Shown: positions 47,479 to 56,140, numbered from the stretch's first letter. The stretch: 64,000 nucleotides of DNA from Methylophilus methylotrophus DSM 46235 = ATCC 53528 (GCF_000378225.1 NZ_KB905141.1:759326-823325); one strand, 5' to 3'. Translations and numbers: made by a program. Notes: generated by a model not told the origin, from the sequence alone.

Positions 47479-48021
47479 ATGCGCTATTCATTGCAAAACT
47501 GTCCAATTGCAACTGTAGGTCGCCACACTTATGGAAATCCTACCATTTTGCATTTCGGAGAAGCAACAAAACTTTCTATTGGAAACTTCTGTTCAATCGC
47601 GGGAGATGTCACAATTTTTCTTGGAGGAAATCACCGCACTGACTGGGTGACTACTTATCCATTTAATATCCTGTTTAAGGAGGAGTGGCCTGAAGCAGCA
47701 ACTATTACGGGTCACCCTGTATCGGATGGTGATGTGATTATTGGTCATGATGTCTGGATTGGATTTGGCAGCACCATTATGTCGGGAGTCACAATAGGTA
47801 ATGGTGCGGTGATCGCGGCCAACTCAATGGTGACAAAAGATGTCCCACCTTATGCGATCATCGGTGGCAATCCAGCAAAGTTGATCAAATACAGATTCGA
47901 TGAAGCTACTATTATCCAACTTCAATCGCTTGGCTGGTGGAACTGGCCGGATAACAAAATAAGAATATTTTTAAAGTCTCTTTGTGCTGCGCCCTCTCCA
48001 TCTTTGTTTGCCAAAGAATAA
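47479..48021 (+). CDS. hexapeptide-repeat acetyltransferase (CatB-like)
   Basis: A 180-residue left-handed beta-helix acyltransferase of the CatB/xenobiotic or NeuD-type class: KLSIGNFCSIAGDVTIFLGG, the catalytic-His region GNHRTDWVTTYPF, DVIIGHDVWIGFGSTIMSGV and PPYAIIGGNPAKLIKYRF. It starts 9 bases after the giant enzyme, so an O-acetylation step on the same glycan is more likely than antibiotic resistance. It ends the flp unit. Confidence 0.88.
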   Translation: MRYSLQNCPIATVGRHTYGNPTILHFGEATKLSIGNFCSIAGDVTIFLGGNHRTDWVTTYPFNILFKEEWPEAATITGHPVSDGDVIIGHDVWIGFGSTIMSGVTIGNGAVIAANSMVTKDVPPYAIIGGNPAKLIKYRFDEATIIQLQSLGWWNWPDNKIRIFLKSLCAAPSPSLFAKE

Positions 48022-48058
48022 GATTATTTACAGGATTGAATATTAGAGATATTTATCA

Positions 48059-48580
48059 TTAGTTTTTCAACATGCCGGTAACATCTTTAGCCATCGGGAT
48101 CGCATAACTGGCGGCTGCCAATACATGATTGGTCTCAGGTTGCACTACCTTCAAATTGACGAAAATATCCTGAGATGTCTCCACATAGGTACCAACGACC
48201 ACAGCCTGAGCGCTGACTGACTTGGCAATTTCCTTAAGCTCGCGCGTCATTAAAAACTCACCATCCTCGCGTATCATCAAGTCACCCCTGAGTTTGGGTT
48301 CAACTACCTGATACTGGAGCTGCGAGAATCTGGCCGAGACCTGCTCTGATAACAACCTGCCAAAAGTGGAAGTACGGTTTAACTGGTTCATACTGACGAC
48401 ACTGGCCACCAGCACAGGATAATCTTTTTGTACCTTACCCTGCCCAAGCTGGCCGGCCAGTTGGTCAACAGCCACCTGATTTTTCTTGATGAATTCGGTA
48501 CTGCCTAGATAACCTTTAGAATAATCCTTGTGTGTAACACATCCACTCAAGAACAACATTAAAACCAAAGCATATCTCAT
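48059..48580 (-). CDS. FlgO-like lipoprotein
   Basis: A 173-residue lipoprotein: signal MRYALVLMLFLSGC with lipobox LSGC, then NQVAVDQLAGQLG, VVSMNQLNRTSTFGRLLSEQ and EIAKSVSAQAVVVGTYVETS, which match FlgO-domain outer-membrane proteins. FlgO proteins are found with flagella, but no flagellar genes are here. Its start overlaps the stop of the next lipoprotein gene (ATGA), so the two are coupled. Confidence 0.8.
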   Translation of the reverse strand: MRYALVLMLFLSGCVTHKDYSKGYLGSTEFIKKNQVAVDQLAGQLGQGKVQKDYPVLVASVVSMNQLNRTSTFGRLLSEQVSARFSQLQYQVVEPKLRGDLMIREDGEFLMTRELKEIAKSVSAQAVVVGTYVETSQDIFVNLKVVQPETNHVLAAASYAIPMAKDVTGMLKN

Positions 48581-49302
48581 TTACCGGCTCCTACAACTTG
48601 ATACTGATGAATCAGTGGCTCTTCATTTTCTATAGCTTGATAAAGGCTGGTATCGCTATCAACAATGTAATACATGTCTTTAATGATTGCTACATAGCGA
48701 TTCTGCCTGGAAACCGTGACATCAATTACAATTTCTGTTTGCGGGGTGCCTCCTGAAAATTGATGGCTTGAGAACCAATCATACACATCATAAGCATAAA
48801 TACCTGCTGTTGCTCCGCCATAAGCAGTGGCCCCCAACCCCTTTAATGTCCATAAGCCAGTTGCGATCGCTGATGGGTAACCGATATCATGCGGTTGTTT
48901 TCGACCCTGAGAAAATTTAATAACGGTTGGATTTAATTCTATTAATACTTGATGTGCGGGTGGCACTTGCGGACTTTTTGATTTACTTTTACCAGATTCA
49001 TGTTTTAAAACTGTATATCCAGCAGCGACCAAACTGCTTACCACATCTTGGTGAAGACTCTTTGAGTAAATGGAATGAGGATCGCTGATAAAAATGACCT
49101 CCTCCTTGCCGACTTTACCCGCCAAACGATCCAGCAATTGTTTACTGACTTCATTGTTAATCAAGTCCCAATGTTTTGCGGCTTGCAATACATGTTGGTC
49201 CGTATTTTCAAAATTCTTAGCTGTAGGCACTTCAGAGTACTTCGGAGTACAAGCGCTCACCATCAAACCCATGCCGATTAGAAAAATTGTATTTGTTTTC
49301 AC
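48577..49302 (-). CDS. lipoprotein related to the Tad lipoprotein at 38217
   Basis: A 241-residue lipoprotein from a GTG at 49302 (AAGGGTGG just upstream), with signal ending GMGLMVSAC. The frame is open further up and an ATG at 49371 is an alternative that fits the predicted promoter. The body (KQLLDRLAGKVGKEEVIFIS, VVSSLVAAGYTVLKHESGK, TEIVIDVTVSRQNRYVAIIK) parallels the lipoprotein inside the cpaC operon. A Gly/Ala/Tyr-rich segment (LGATAYGGATAGIYAYDVYD) sits mid-protein. The function is unknown; an accessory to the secretin or to the FlgO-like protein is plausible. Confidence 0.7.
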   Translation of the reverse strand: MKTNTIFLIGMGLMVSACTPKYSEVPTAKNFENTDQHVLQAAKHWDLINNEVSKQLLDRLAGKVGKEEVIFISDPHSIYSKSLHQDVVSSLVAAGYTVLKHESGKSKSKSPQVPPAHQVLIELNPTVIKFSQGRKQPHDIGYPSAIATGLWTLKGLGATAYGGATAGIYAYDVYDWFSSHQFSGGTPQTEIVIDVTVSRQNRYVAIIKDMYYIVDSDTSLYQAIENEEPLIHQYQVVGAGK

Positions 49303-49402
49303 TGCGCCACCCTTAATTGATCGGTTCAATACAGCCACCAAAAAAATAATTTTATGGTTGTTTACACCCATAAAATAGTTTCTTTTATGCTCACTCTTTC
49401 CA

Positions 49403-49419
49403 TTGCAAAAAATATGCCC
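49403..49419 (-). promoter_or_regulatory. sigma-54-type promoter of the lipoprotein pair
   Basis: On the minus strand GGGCAT-ATTTT-TTGC-A fits KGGCAY-N5-TTGCW, with GG and GC 12 apart. The predicted start is near 49393, 90 bases before the GTG at 49302 or 22 before the ATG at 49371. Confidence 0.6.
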
Positions 49420-49543
49420 TTCTGACCATTGCCATACACTAATCAAAATGGATATCACTTATAAGGGCACTTCAAAGAGCCAATTCAGACAAGCGGCACC
49501 TCTAAACTCTTTTAAAGACTCTGGCGGCACTGCCTTACCTCCC

Positions 49544-49637
49544 GTCATACCGGCGAAGGCCGGTATTCAGTGACGTTAATATCTTGTAAATAGCTCTTAA
49601 ATGTTTAAAAATAGATACCGACTTATGTCGGTATGAC
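49544..49637. repeat. paired REP-like hairpins with terminal inverted repeat
   Basis: Two hairpins, ATACCGGC/GCCGGTAT (49547-49566) and ATACCGAC/GTCGGTAT (49615-49634), are bounded by GTCATACCG and CGGTATGAC in inverted orientation, giving a 94-bp BIME-like unit. The gap 49459-49790 otherwise holds only the terminator at 49740. Confidence 0.65.
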
Positions 49638-49739
49638 AGCGTAAGGCGCAACCTTGACAGTATGGGATGGTTTGTCACTTGCCCATGATATGGGTCACGA
49701 AAATGGTAATAAAAGTTGAATAAATAGAAGTAACGATAA

Positions 49740-49768
49740 AAAAACCCGCCATATGAATTGGCGGGTTT
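49740..49768 (-). terminator. terminator of the Bax-inhibitor-1 family gene
   Basis: AAAACCCGCCA (49740-49750) pairs perfectly with TGGCGGGTTTT (49758-49768), with further T residues on the minus-strand side. Confidence 0.88.
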
Positions 49769-49790
49769 TACAATGCTGGTGACCAATAAA

Positions 49791-50477
49791 TTAGTCGCGA
49801 TTACCTAGCAAAGCAAGCAGGATATTCAACAGATTAACAAACAGGTTGTAAACATCCAGATACAGGCTGAGGGTTGCCATCACGTAGTTGGTTTGACCAC
49901 CACGGACAATCTGGTTGACGTCATAAAGAATGTAGGCTGAGAAGATAAGGACTGATATTCCAGAGATTGCCAGTGATAAAGCTGGGATCTGGAAGTATAA
50001 ATTGGCAAGACCAGCAACAATTGCCAGAATTAAGCCTACCATCAAGAATTTACCCAAGCCGCTGAAGTCGCGTGCAGGGGATGAACCGATACCAGCCAAT
50101 GTTAAAAAGGTGATACCAGTGCCAGCTGCAGCCAAACCAACAATCTCTGCACCATTACGTAAGTGCAGCGCAAATTGCAGAATCGGGCCTAACATGACAC
50201 CAAAAACAAAGGTCATGGCTAACAACAACCATACACCCACACCACTGTTCTGGTTAATGGAAATCAACTTGAACATACCAAACATCACGGCCATGAAGCC
50301 AATAAAAAACATGAAAGGATGCGCTGCCATCCAGCCAAAGTTCATTTGCATGCCAACATAGGCACCAATCACTGTCGGCACCATGCTCAAGCCGAGCAAG
50401 GCATAAGTGTTACGCAGCACACGATTCTGTGCCGCGGATACATTACCCTCACGACCTAAAACTTGCATATCTGACAT
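49791..50477 (-). CDS. Bax inhibitor-1 / YccA family membrane protein
   Basis: A 228-residue, seven-helix membrane protein of the BI-1 (TMBIM) family, related to YccA/YbhL. Seen: VLRNTYALLGLSMVPTVIGA, GIGSSPARDFSGLGKFLMVG and the C-terminal LYDVNQIVRGGQTNYVMATL and LDVYNLFVNLLNILLALLGN signature with the conserved Asp residues. YccA modulates FtsH proteolysis in E. coli; other members leak calcium. It is monocistronic, with a strong terminator. Confidence 0.94.
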   Translation of the reverse strand: MSDMQVLGREGNVSAAQNRVLRNTYALLGLSMVPTVIGAYVGMQMNFGWMAAHPFMFFIGFMAVMFGMFKLISINQNSGVGVWLLLAMTFVFGVMLGPILQFALHLRNGAEIVGLAAAGTGITFLTLAGIGSSPARDFSGLGKFLMVGLILAIVAGLANLYFQIPALSLAISGISVLIFSAYILYDVNQIVRGGQTNYVMATLSLYLDVYNLFVNLLNILLALLGNRD

Positions 50478-50589
50478 AGTGTTTCTTCCTCTCTACGATA
50501 AAACGTTATAACTGCTTAGGGTTAAGATAATGGCAAATGCACAAAGTTTCAAGGTTTAAACATGAAATTTGCGTGAACATTATCCACAA

Positions 50590-51489
50590 TTACAACTTCC
50601 AGATGGCATAACAGGCCAATACAATTAGGGCAATACGCGTGATTTGATACACGGTTTTGTTCCACTTTTTAAAACGGCGGCGGTATTGCCCAATCACCCA
50701 TGCATAGTGGAACAAGCGGTTAATCAACCCGGTCTGGTCCCCTGCTTCATTTGGTGAGCTTGCTGCAGTCACAATGGTATTGGCTAAAAAGCGGTTCACC
50801 GCCTGCGCCCACTTGTAGCGCATGGGGCGCTCGATATCGCAGAACAGGATGACACGCGTTTCGTCGGTCTTGTTATAGGCTTCGTGAATATAGGTTTCGT
50901 CAAACATCACTGCTTGCCCATCACGCCAGCTGTAGTCTTCGCCATCCACACGGATAAAGCACTGGTCATTGTTAGGCGTCGCCAACCCCAGATGAAAACG
51001 CAATGAACCAGCGTACGGGTCACGGTGGGGGCGCAAATGCGCACCAGGCGGTAACTCTGCAAACATGGCAGCTTTCACGCTGGGGATACTTTGCAGCAAT
51101 GCGACTGTTTTGGGGCAATAAATAGTGGCAGAAGGATGGTGCGCGTCATACCATTTGAGGTAAAAACGCTTCCATCCGGTTTTAAAAAACGAGTTAAAAC
51201 CGGCATCGTTATTGGTTTGTGCAGCGGCAATGCGCTCCTGCTCACGCACATATAAGGCTTCTTCACGAATCTCTTGCCAGCGGTCCGTGATTAATTTCAA
51301 CTCCGGAAATTCACTGACTTGCAAATAGGGCGTGGTGGGCGCTTTTGAAAACAGATACAGAAATACATTAAACGGCGACACAATGCCGGAATGATCGAAT
51401 ACCTGTCGGTAAAAACGGTGCCGAACCTTGCCGCGAAAATGCACATAACTGACTGAAGACAAGAACAGCCCTAAAATAATCCATTTCAT
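50590..51489 (-). CDS. LpxO-like lipid A hydroxylase (Asp/Asn beta-hydroxylase family)
   Basis: A 299-residue Fe(II)/2-oxoglutarate dioxygenase anchored by an N-terminal helix (MKWIILGLFLSSVSYVHFRG) and probably a C-terminal one. Metal ligands are visible in LRPHRDPYAGSLRFHLGLA and FDETYIHEAYN (HxD...H); RVILFCDIERPM is also typical. Length and N-terminus match LpxO, which adds a 2-hydroxyl to a lipid A acyl chain. The start is the ATG at 51489; a TTG at 51501 is the alternative. It ends a run of envelope genes. Confidence 0.85.
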   Translation of the reverse strand: MKWIILGLFLSSVSYVHFRGKVRHRFYRQVFDHSGIVSPFNVFLYLFSKAPTTPYLQVSEFPELKLITDRWQEIREEALYVREQERIAAAQTNNDAGFNSFFKTGWKRFYLKWYDAHHPSATIYCPKTVALLQSIPSVKAAMFAELPPGAHLRPHRDPYAGSLRFHLGLATPNNDQCFIRVDGEDYSWRDGQAVMFDETYIHEAYNKTDETRVILFCDIERPMRYKWAQAVNRFLANTIVTAASSPNEAGDQTGLINRLFHYAWVIGQYRRRFKKWNKTVYQITRIALIVLACYAIWKL

Positions 51490-51550
51490 AGTCAATACCA
51501 ATGAATACGCACTAACGTTTGATAGCCAAGCTTACTGTATTGCCACCCAC

Positions 51551-52597
51551 TCAGGCAAATAAATCCGACTCTTTTTGCCCGACCATGGCGACGCGTTTCA
51601 CCGCATCCACATAATAGGCCGATTCGCGCAAACCAACCATATCCAGTGGGTGGTGGCCTCCATGCATGCGCGCCAGGCGCGCAATAGTTTGTGCGGAAAT
51701 TTTCCAGTCTAGGTTTGCTAAGAGCTCATCGGCCAGATCTGGGCGATTGCACAGCAAGACCATATCACACCCAGCATTCAGTGCTGCCAGCGAACGCGCA
51801 GTCACATCCCCTGCCACGGTTGCACCTTCCATACTCAGGTCATCACTGAAAATCACACCGTTAAAGCCGAGGCGCTCGCGCAATACCTTTTGCAGCCAGC
51901 ACGGTGAAAATCCAGCTGGCTTGTCATCTACTTTAGGATAAATCACGTGTGCAGGCATCACGGCATGCAAACCTTCATCTATCATGCGCACAAACGGCTG
52001 CATATCGTTTTGTGCAATCTGGTCAAACTCGCGCTCATCGACCGGGATACTGACATGCGAATCGGCCACCACAAAACCATGGCCAGGAAAATGCTTACCG
52101 ACCGCTGCCATGCCAGCTTTTTTCAAGCCTTGCATCAGGCTGAAGGCCAGCTCGTTAATCGCCTGCGGGTCCCGGTGAAACGCACGGTCACCAATCACCA
52201 GGCTGTCACCATAATCCATGTCCAGCACCGGCGTAAAACTGAAATCCACACCGTGTGCGCGCAATTCGGCGGCCAGCACATAACCCGCTTCTACCGCCAG
52301 CTCTTTTGCCTTGCGTGGATTCTGGTCCCAAAGATACCCAAACTCGCGCATGGGCGGGATTTTGGTAAAGCCTTCGCGAAAGCGCTGCACACGGCCACCT
52401 TCGTGATCCACCGCAATCAGCAAAGGTGGCTGGCGCACGGCATGGATGCTTGCCGTGAGTGCCTTAAGCTGTTCGCAACTCTCAAAGTTACGCGCAAACA
52501 GAATCACCCCGCCCACCAGCGGATGTTGCAAACGGCGGATGTCGTCGGCAGTAAGCTCTTTGCCAACCACATCCAGCATGACGGGACCTAAAGACAT
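51551..52597 (-). CDS. nagZ: beta-N-acetylhexosaminidase NagZ
   Basis: A 348-residue GH3 enzyme releasing N-acetylglucosamine from anhydromuropeptides in peptidoglycan recycling. Seen: VALF-type VGGVILFARNFESCEQ, AVDHEGGRVQRFREGFTKI, the catalytic loop VGKHFPGHGFVVADSHVSIP (near residue 164), and VIFSDDLSMEGA with the catalytic Asp. It lies 21 bases after the methyltransferase gene. Confidence 0.96.
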   Translation of the reverse strand: MSLGPVMLDVVGKELTADDIRRLQHPLVGGVILFARNFESCEQLKALTASIHAVRQPPLLIAVDHEGGRVQRFREGFTKIPPMREFGYLWDQNPRKAKELAVEAGYVLAAELRAHGVDFSFTPVLDMDYGDSLVIGDRAFHRDPQAINELAFSLMQGLKKAGMAAVGKHFPGHGFVVADSHVSIPVDEREFDQIAQNDMQPFVRMIDEGLHAVMPAHVIYPKVDDKPAGFSPCWLQKVLRERLGFNGVIFSDDLSMEGATVAGDVTARSLAALNAGCDMVLLCNRPDLADELLANLDWKISAQTIARLARMHGGHHPLDMVGLRESAYYVDAVKRVAMVGQKESDLFA

Positions 52598-52618
52598 AGG
52601 GGCTTCCTTAAAACTGAA

Positions 52619-53737
52619 TTAACGTGATTTTAAACGATAAAGGCTGGTTGCTTCCTTTGATCTCGCTGCAAATAGCGGATCCTGCTCATCGCGCGCCTTG
52701 CCATGCCTGGGCTGTGTATCCAGCCGCTGCACAATTTCAAGCCCGGCGTCAGCAATCCAGCCTGCCAGTTCGCCCGGTTTACGCAAGCCAATCTGCTCAG
52801 CCAAGTCAGACATGATCAGCCAGGCTTCGCCGTTCGGATTCAGGTGCGCTTTGACGCCCGTTAAAAAGGCTTTCAGCATGCGGCTGTCAGGATCGTACAC
52901 CGCGTGCTCAATTGGCGCATTGGCTTTGGCGGGTAGCCAGGGGGGATTGCAAACAATCAAATCTGCCGTTGCTGCGGATGGAAATAAGTCTGCCTCGACC
53001 ACTTTGACCTTATTCGCGAAGCCCAGGCGTTGCAGGTTATCTTGTGCAGAAGCTAGTGCGCGGGGCTGGTTATCCGTGGCGATGATATTGGGCACACCCC
53101 GCTTCGCCAGCAAGGCCGCAATCACGCCCGTCCCCGTGCCAATATCCATCGCGGTTTTTGCCTGTAAGGGTGCCTGTAAAATCAAGTCCAGATATTCACC
53201 TCGCACGGGAGAATACACGCCATAGTAAGGATGGATGGTTTGCCCAAGTACAGGGACTACCACCCCTTTTTTGCGCCATTCATTTGCGCCCACCATCCCT
53301 TGCAGCATTTGCAGCGGGATCAGCAATGACGCAGGCACATCTCCATCCAGAGCATTGCCCAGCGCCTCACTCACTTTAGGCGCTCGCTTCATGGCACTGC
53401 GGCCGTTTTCAATATGCAGGATGATTTTATTGAGGATATTGGCGCGCTGGACTTGGCGCGCGCGGTGCAGGTGAAAGGTTTCGAGCAAGGTTGGTGCGGC
53501 CTTGAGCGGCTTTTTATCTATACGCCTCGCCAGCGCTTGTAGCAACTGGCGCGCATTCTGGAAGTCACCCTGATAAATCATGCCGCAGCCTTCTGAGGCC
53601 AGGCGGTAAGCCGTATCAGCATTGGTTTGGTCACCTATCACTTCAAACCATTTGGGCGGATTAGGTTGTATGCTGCTGAGCCAATCTGCCTGGTAAGTTT
53701 CGCCGGCATGGCTCCAGCGAATAATGTTGTCAGTCAT
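52619..53737 (-). CDS. class I SAM-dependent methyltransferase (NPPW type)
   Basis: A 372-residue protein. The C-terminal half is a methyltransferase with MDIGTGTGVIAALLAKRG (SAM motif I, near residue 200), IATDNQPRALASAQDNL, and VCNPPWLP, the NPPY/W motif of enzymes that methylate amide or exocyclic amino nitrogens (HemK, RsmC type). The N-terminal ~150 residues are of unknown fold. The target may be a protein glutamine or RNA base and cannot be resolved here. Its start overlaps the yhhQ stop by 4 bases. Confidence 0.85.
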   Translation of the reverse strand: MTDNIIRWSHAGETYQADWLSSIQPNPPKWFEVIGDQTNADTAYRLASEGCGMIYQGDFQNARQLLQALARRIDKKPLKAAPTLLETFHLHRARQVQRANILNKIILHIENGRSAMKRAPKVSEALGNALDGDVPASLLIPLQMLQGMVGANEWRKKGVVVPVLGQTIHPYYGVYSPVRGEYLDLILQAPLQAKTAMDIGTGTGVIAALLAKRGVPNIIATDNQPRALASAQDNLQRLGFANKVKVVEADLFPSAATADLIVCNPPWLPAKANAPIEHAVYDPDSRMLKAFLTGVKAHLNPNGEAWLIMSDLAEQIGLRKPGELAGWIADAGLEIVQRLDTQPRHGKARDEQDPLFAARSKEATSLYRLKSR

Positions 53738-54438
53738 CGATTGGTTTCCAGTGTAAACGGGTTAAAGTCTGTTTTTGTATCGTAGTAGTCTTCATTTTCG
53801 GCGCGCTTAAGAAACGCGACGATTTTGTAGGTAACGGGCGTGAAAGCGACCTCTACCAAGACCTTGGCTGTAAATTGCGCCAGTACGATTTGCGGCATCA
53901 TGGCATCGGGGAACTCGCCTGAACCGTAAAACGCCAGCGGAAAAAATAAAATGGTATCCACCGCCTCACCAAAAATGGTCGAGCCTATGGTGCGGCTCCA
54001 CAACCAGCGCCCTTGTGTCAGAACCTTCATTTTGGCCAGCACGAACGAATTGACAAACTCCCCTGCCGCAAAAGATATCAGTGACGCGATGGCGATACGC
54101 GCGGTAGAACCAAATACGGATTGGTAAGCCGCCTGGTCATGCCAGTCTGGCGCGGGTGGCAAAGCGACGATGACCCAAGCCATCAGGCTGGCGAACGCGA
54201 GGCAGATAAAACCTACCCAGATCACGCGCCGGGAAGCGGCATAACCATAGACTTCGGTCAGGATGTCGCCAAAAATAAAACTGATCGGGAAAAACATGAT
54301 GCCTGCACCAAACGTGAGTGCACCCAGCAAAGGTGCATGGACTTCGGTAATTTTGCCAGGCCCGATCAGATTGGAGCACACCAGTACCACGGCAAATGCC
54401 GCCATAATCAGGTCATAGTAACGATACTGTTTTCTCAT
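53734..54438 (-). CDS. yhhQ: queuosine precursor transporter YhhQ
   Basis: A 234-residue, roughly six-helix protein of the YhhQ (DUF165, VUT) family that imports the queuosine precursors preQ0/preQ1. Seen: ALTFGAGIMFFPISFIFGDI, LTEVYGYAASRRVIWVGF, ARIAIASLISFAAGEFVNSF and STIFGEAVDTILFFPLAFYG. It overlaps the upstream permease gene and the downstream methyltransferase gene by 4 bases each. Confidence 0.93.
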   Translation of the reverse strand: MRKQYRYYDLIMAAFAVVLVCSNLIGPGKITEVHAPLLGALTFGAGIMFFPISFIFGDILTEVYGYAASRRVIWVGFICLAFASLMAWVIVALPPAPDWHDQAAYQSVFGSTARIAIASLISFAAGEFVNSFVLAKMKVLTQGRWLWSRTIGSTIFGEAVDTILFFPLAFYGSGEFPDAMMPQIVLAQFTAKVLVEVAFTPVTYKIVAFLKRAENEDYYDTKTDFNPFTLETNR

Positions 54439-55232
54439 GCCTGTCTTTCGCTACGCACATCCAGTTTGTCACGCAATACATCCCCACCCAGGTTAATGGC
54501 GAGAATCAGACTCATCATGCATACGCCCACAGTGAGTACATAATGAGGCGCCACCAGCATAAAACGCACGGCATCACGCAACATAGCCCCCCAAGACGCA
54601 TTGGGGGCTTGTATACCCAGGCCAAGAAACGACAGCGAGGCCTCGGCAATCATGACGCTGGCCATGCTGTAAGCCGCCTCCACCAGCAAAATCGAAACCA
54701 GCAATGGCAGTATATGCAGCAGCATGACCCTTAAGCTGCTGGCGCCCAGGGATTCTGCCGCCAGGACATGCAAGCGCTGGCGCAAGGCCAATGATTGCCC
54801 ACGCGTCAATCTGGCGTATGTGACCCAGCCGGTCAGGCACAGCGCCAGAATCAGGTTGTTGATCCCTGCCCCCAGCACGGCTGCAAATGCAATTGCCAGC
54901 AACATCCCAGGAAAGGCCAGGAAAATATTGGTCAGTTGCATCAGGGCCGCATCCAGTTTGCCGCCTTTATAACCCGCGACAAGGCCAATACTCAAGCCTA
55001 TGCTCATGGTCACGGCAGTCACCACCACGGTGACCAGGAAAGATACCTCCACGCCACGAATCACACGTGCCAATATATCGCGACCCAAATCATCCGTGCC
55101 CAGCCAGTGCTGAGAACTGGGCCATTGCAAAATGGCATTGAGGTCAATCTGGTTGGGATTCAAACCCACAGCATGGCCCATAATCACGACCAGCAGCCAA
55201 AACCCTAGGGTGAGCAATGAAAACGTTTTCAT
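54435..55232 (-). CDS. peptide ABC transporter permease (DppC/OppC type)
   Basis: A 265-residue permease with about six helices: HWLGTDDLGRDILARVIRG at the N-terminus, typical of the DppC group, and the EAA loop AESLGASSLRVMLLHILPLL contacting the ATPase. It forms the channel with the adjacent DppB-type protein; start and stop share one base. No ATP-binding subunit gene is in the window. Confidence 0.92.
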   Translation of the reverse strand: MKTFSLLTLGFWLLVVIMGHAVGLNPNQIDLNAILQWPSSQHWLGTDDLGRDILARVIRGVEVSFLVTVVVTAVTMSIGLSIGLVAGYKGGKLDAALMQLTNIFLAFPGMLLAIAFAAVLGAGINNLILALCLTGWVTYARLTRGQSLALRQRLHVLAAESLGASSLRVMLLHILPLLVSILLVEAAYSMASVMIAEASLSFLGLGIQAPNASWGAMLRDAVRFMLVAPHYVLTVGVCMMSLILAINLGGDVLRDKLDVRSERQA

Positions 55233-56140
55233 TACGCCGCCCTCGTGCGTGGGTCCAGCCAGCGATAAACCATGTCTGTCGCCTGATTAATCAATACATA
55301 ACTGAACGCCACCACCAGCACGCAGGCTTGCGTCACCGGGTAATCACGTTTTTCTATACTGTCTACCAGCAGGCGGCCGATGCCGTTCCAGCTGAAAATG
55401 GTTTCGGTAATCACGGCGCCTGCCAGCAAGCTGCCCATCTGCAAACCAACGATGGTCACTAAAGGCAACAAAGCGGCCCGTAAGGCGTGCTTAAGCAAGA
55501 CTTGACGCTCACTCAAACCTTTGGCCCGTGCAGTACGGATGTAATCTTCATTCAGCACCTCAAGCAAGCTGGTACGCGTCATGCGTGTCAAAATAGCGCT
55601 TAAGCCCAGGCCCAGGGTTAAGGCTGGCAGCACAATTGCTACATGGCTGGTCATGCCGCTCACAGGGAACCAGCCCAACCACACCGCGAACACCAACATT
55701 AGTACCGGCCCCAACCAGAACGCAGGCATGGCGGCGAGGCGGATACTCAACATGGTAATCAACACATCCTGCCAGTGTCCGGCCTTGAGTGCAGACCAGA
55801 TGCCCAATGGCACGCCTATCGACAGGCCGATTGCCAATGCCACGATCGCCAGTAACAGGGTTGCCGGATAGGCTTGCCACAATAATTGCGAGATAGGAGT
55901 TTGTGTGTGAATGGAGGCACCAAAATCCCCTTGCAGCAAATGCATGACATATTGGCCGAACTGCACCAGCAAAGGTTGATCGAGGCCAAGTTGCGCCTTG
56001 AGGGCGGTGCGGTCAGCGGCACTGGCAGATTCGCCGAGCATGACATCGACCGGATCGCCCGGCACCAAATGCAGCAAGGCAAAGGTCAGGCACAGGACCC
56101 CAAAGACTACGGGCAACAATGTCGCAAAGCGCTTAATCAT
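55232..56140 (-). CDS. peptide ABC transporter permease (DppB/OppB type)
   Basis: A 302-residue permease: LLHLVPGDPVDVMLGESASA is the DppB N-terminal signature, and NEDYIRTARAKGLSERQVLL with HALRAALLPLVTIVGLQMG is the EAA loop. It overlaps the L,D-transpeptidase gene upstream by 8 bases. The substrate may be a peptide; a murein peptide is a guess from the neighbouring transpeptidase and NagZ genes. Confidence 0.92.
   Translation of the reverse strand: MIKRFATLLPVVFGVLCLTFALLHLVPGDPVDVMLGESASAADRTALKAQLGLDQPLLVQFGQYVMHLLQGDFGASIHTQTPISQLLWQAYPATLLLAIVALAIGLSIGVPLGIWSALKAGHWQDVLITMLSIRLAAMPAFWLGPVLMLVFAVWLGWFPVSGMTSHVAIVLPALTLGLGLSAILTRMTRTSLLEVLNEDYIRTARAKGLSERQVLLKHALRAALLPLVTIVGLQMGSLLAGAVITETIFSWNGIGRLLVDSIEKRDYPVTQACVLVVAFSYVLINQATDMVYRWLDPRTRAA

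Noticed and set aside
47479-48021. chloramphenicol acetyltransferase / antibiotic resistance call for the hexapeptide protein
   Set aside because: Fold class matches CatB-like enzymes, but operon context with glycosyltransferases makes sugar acetylation more likely.
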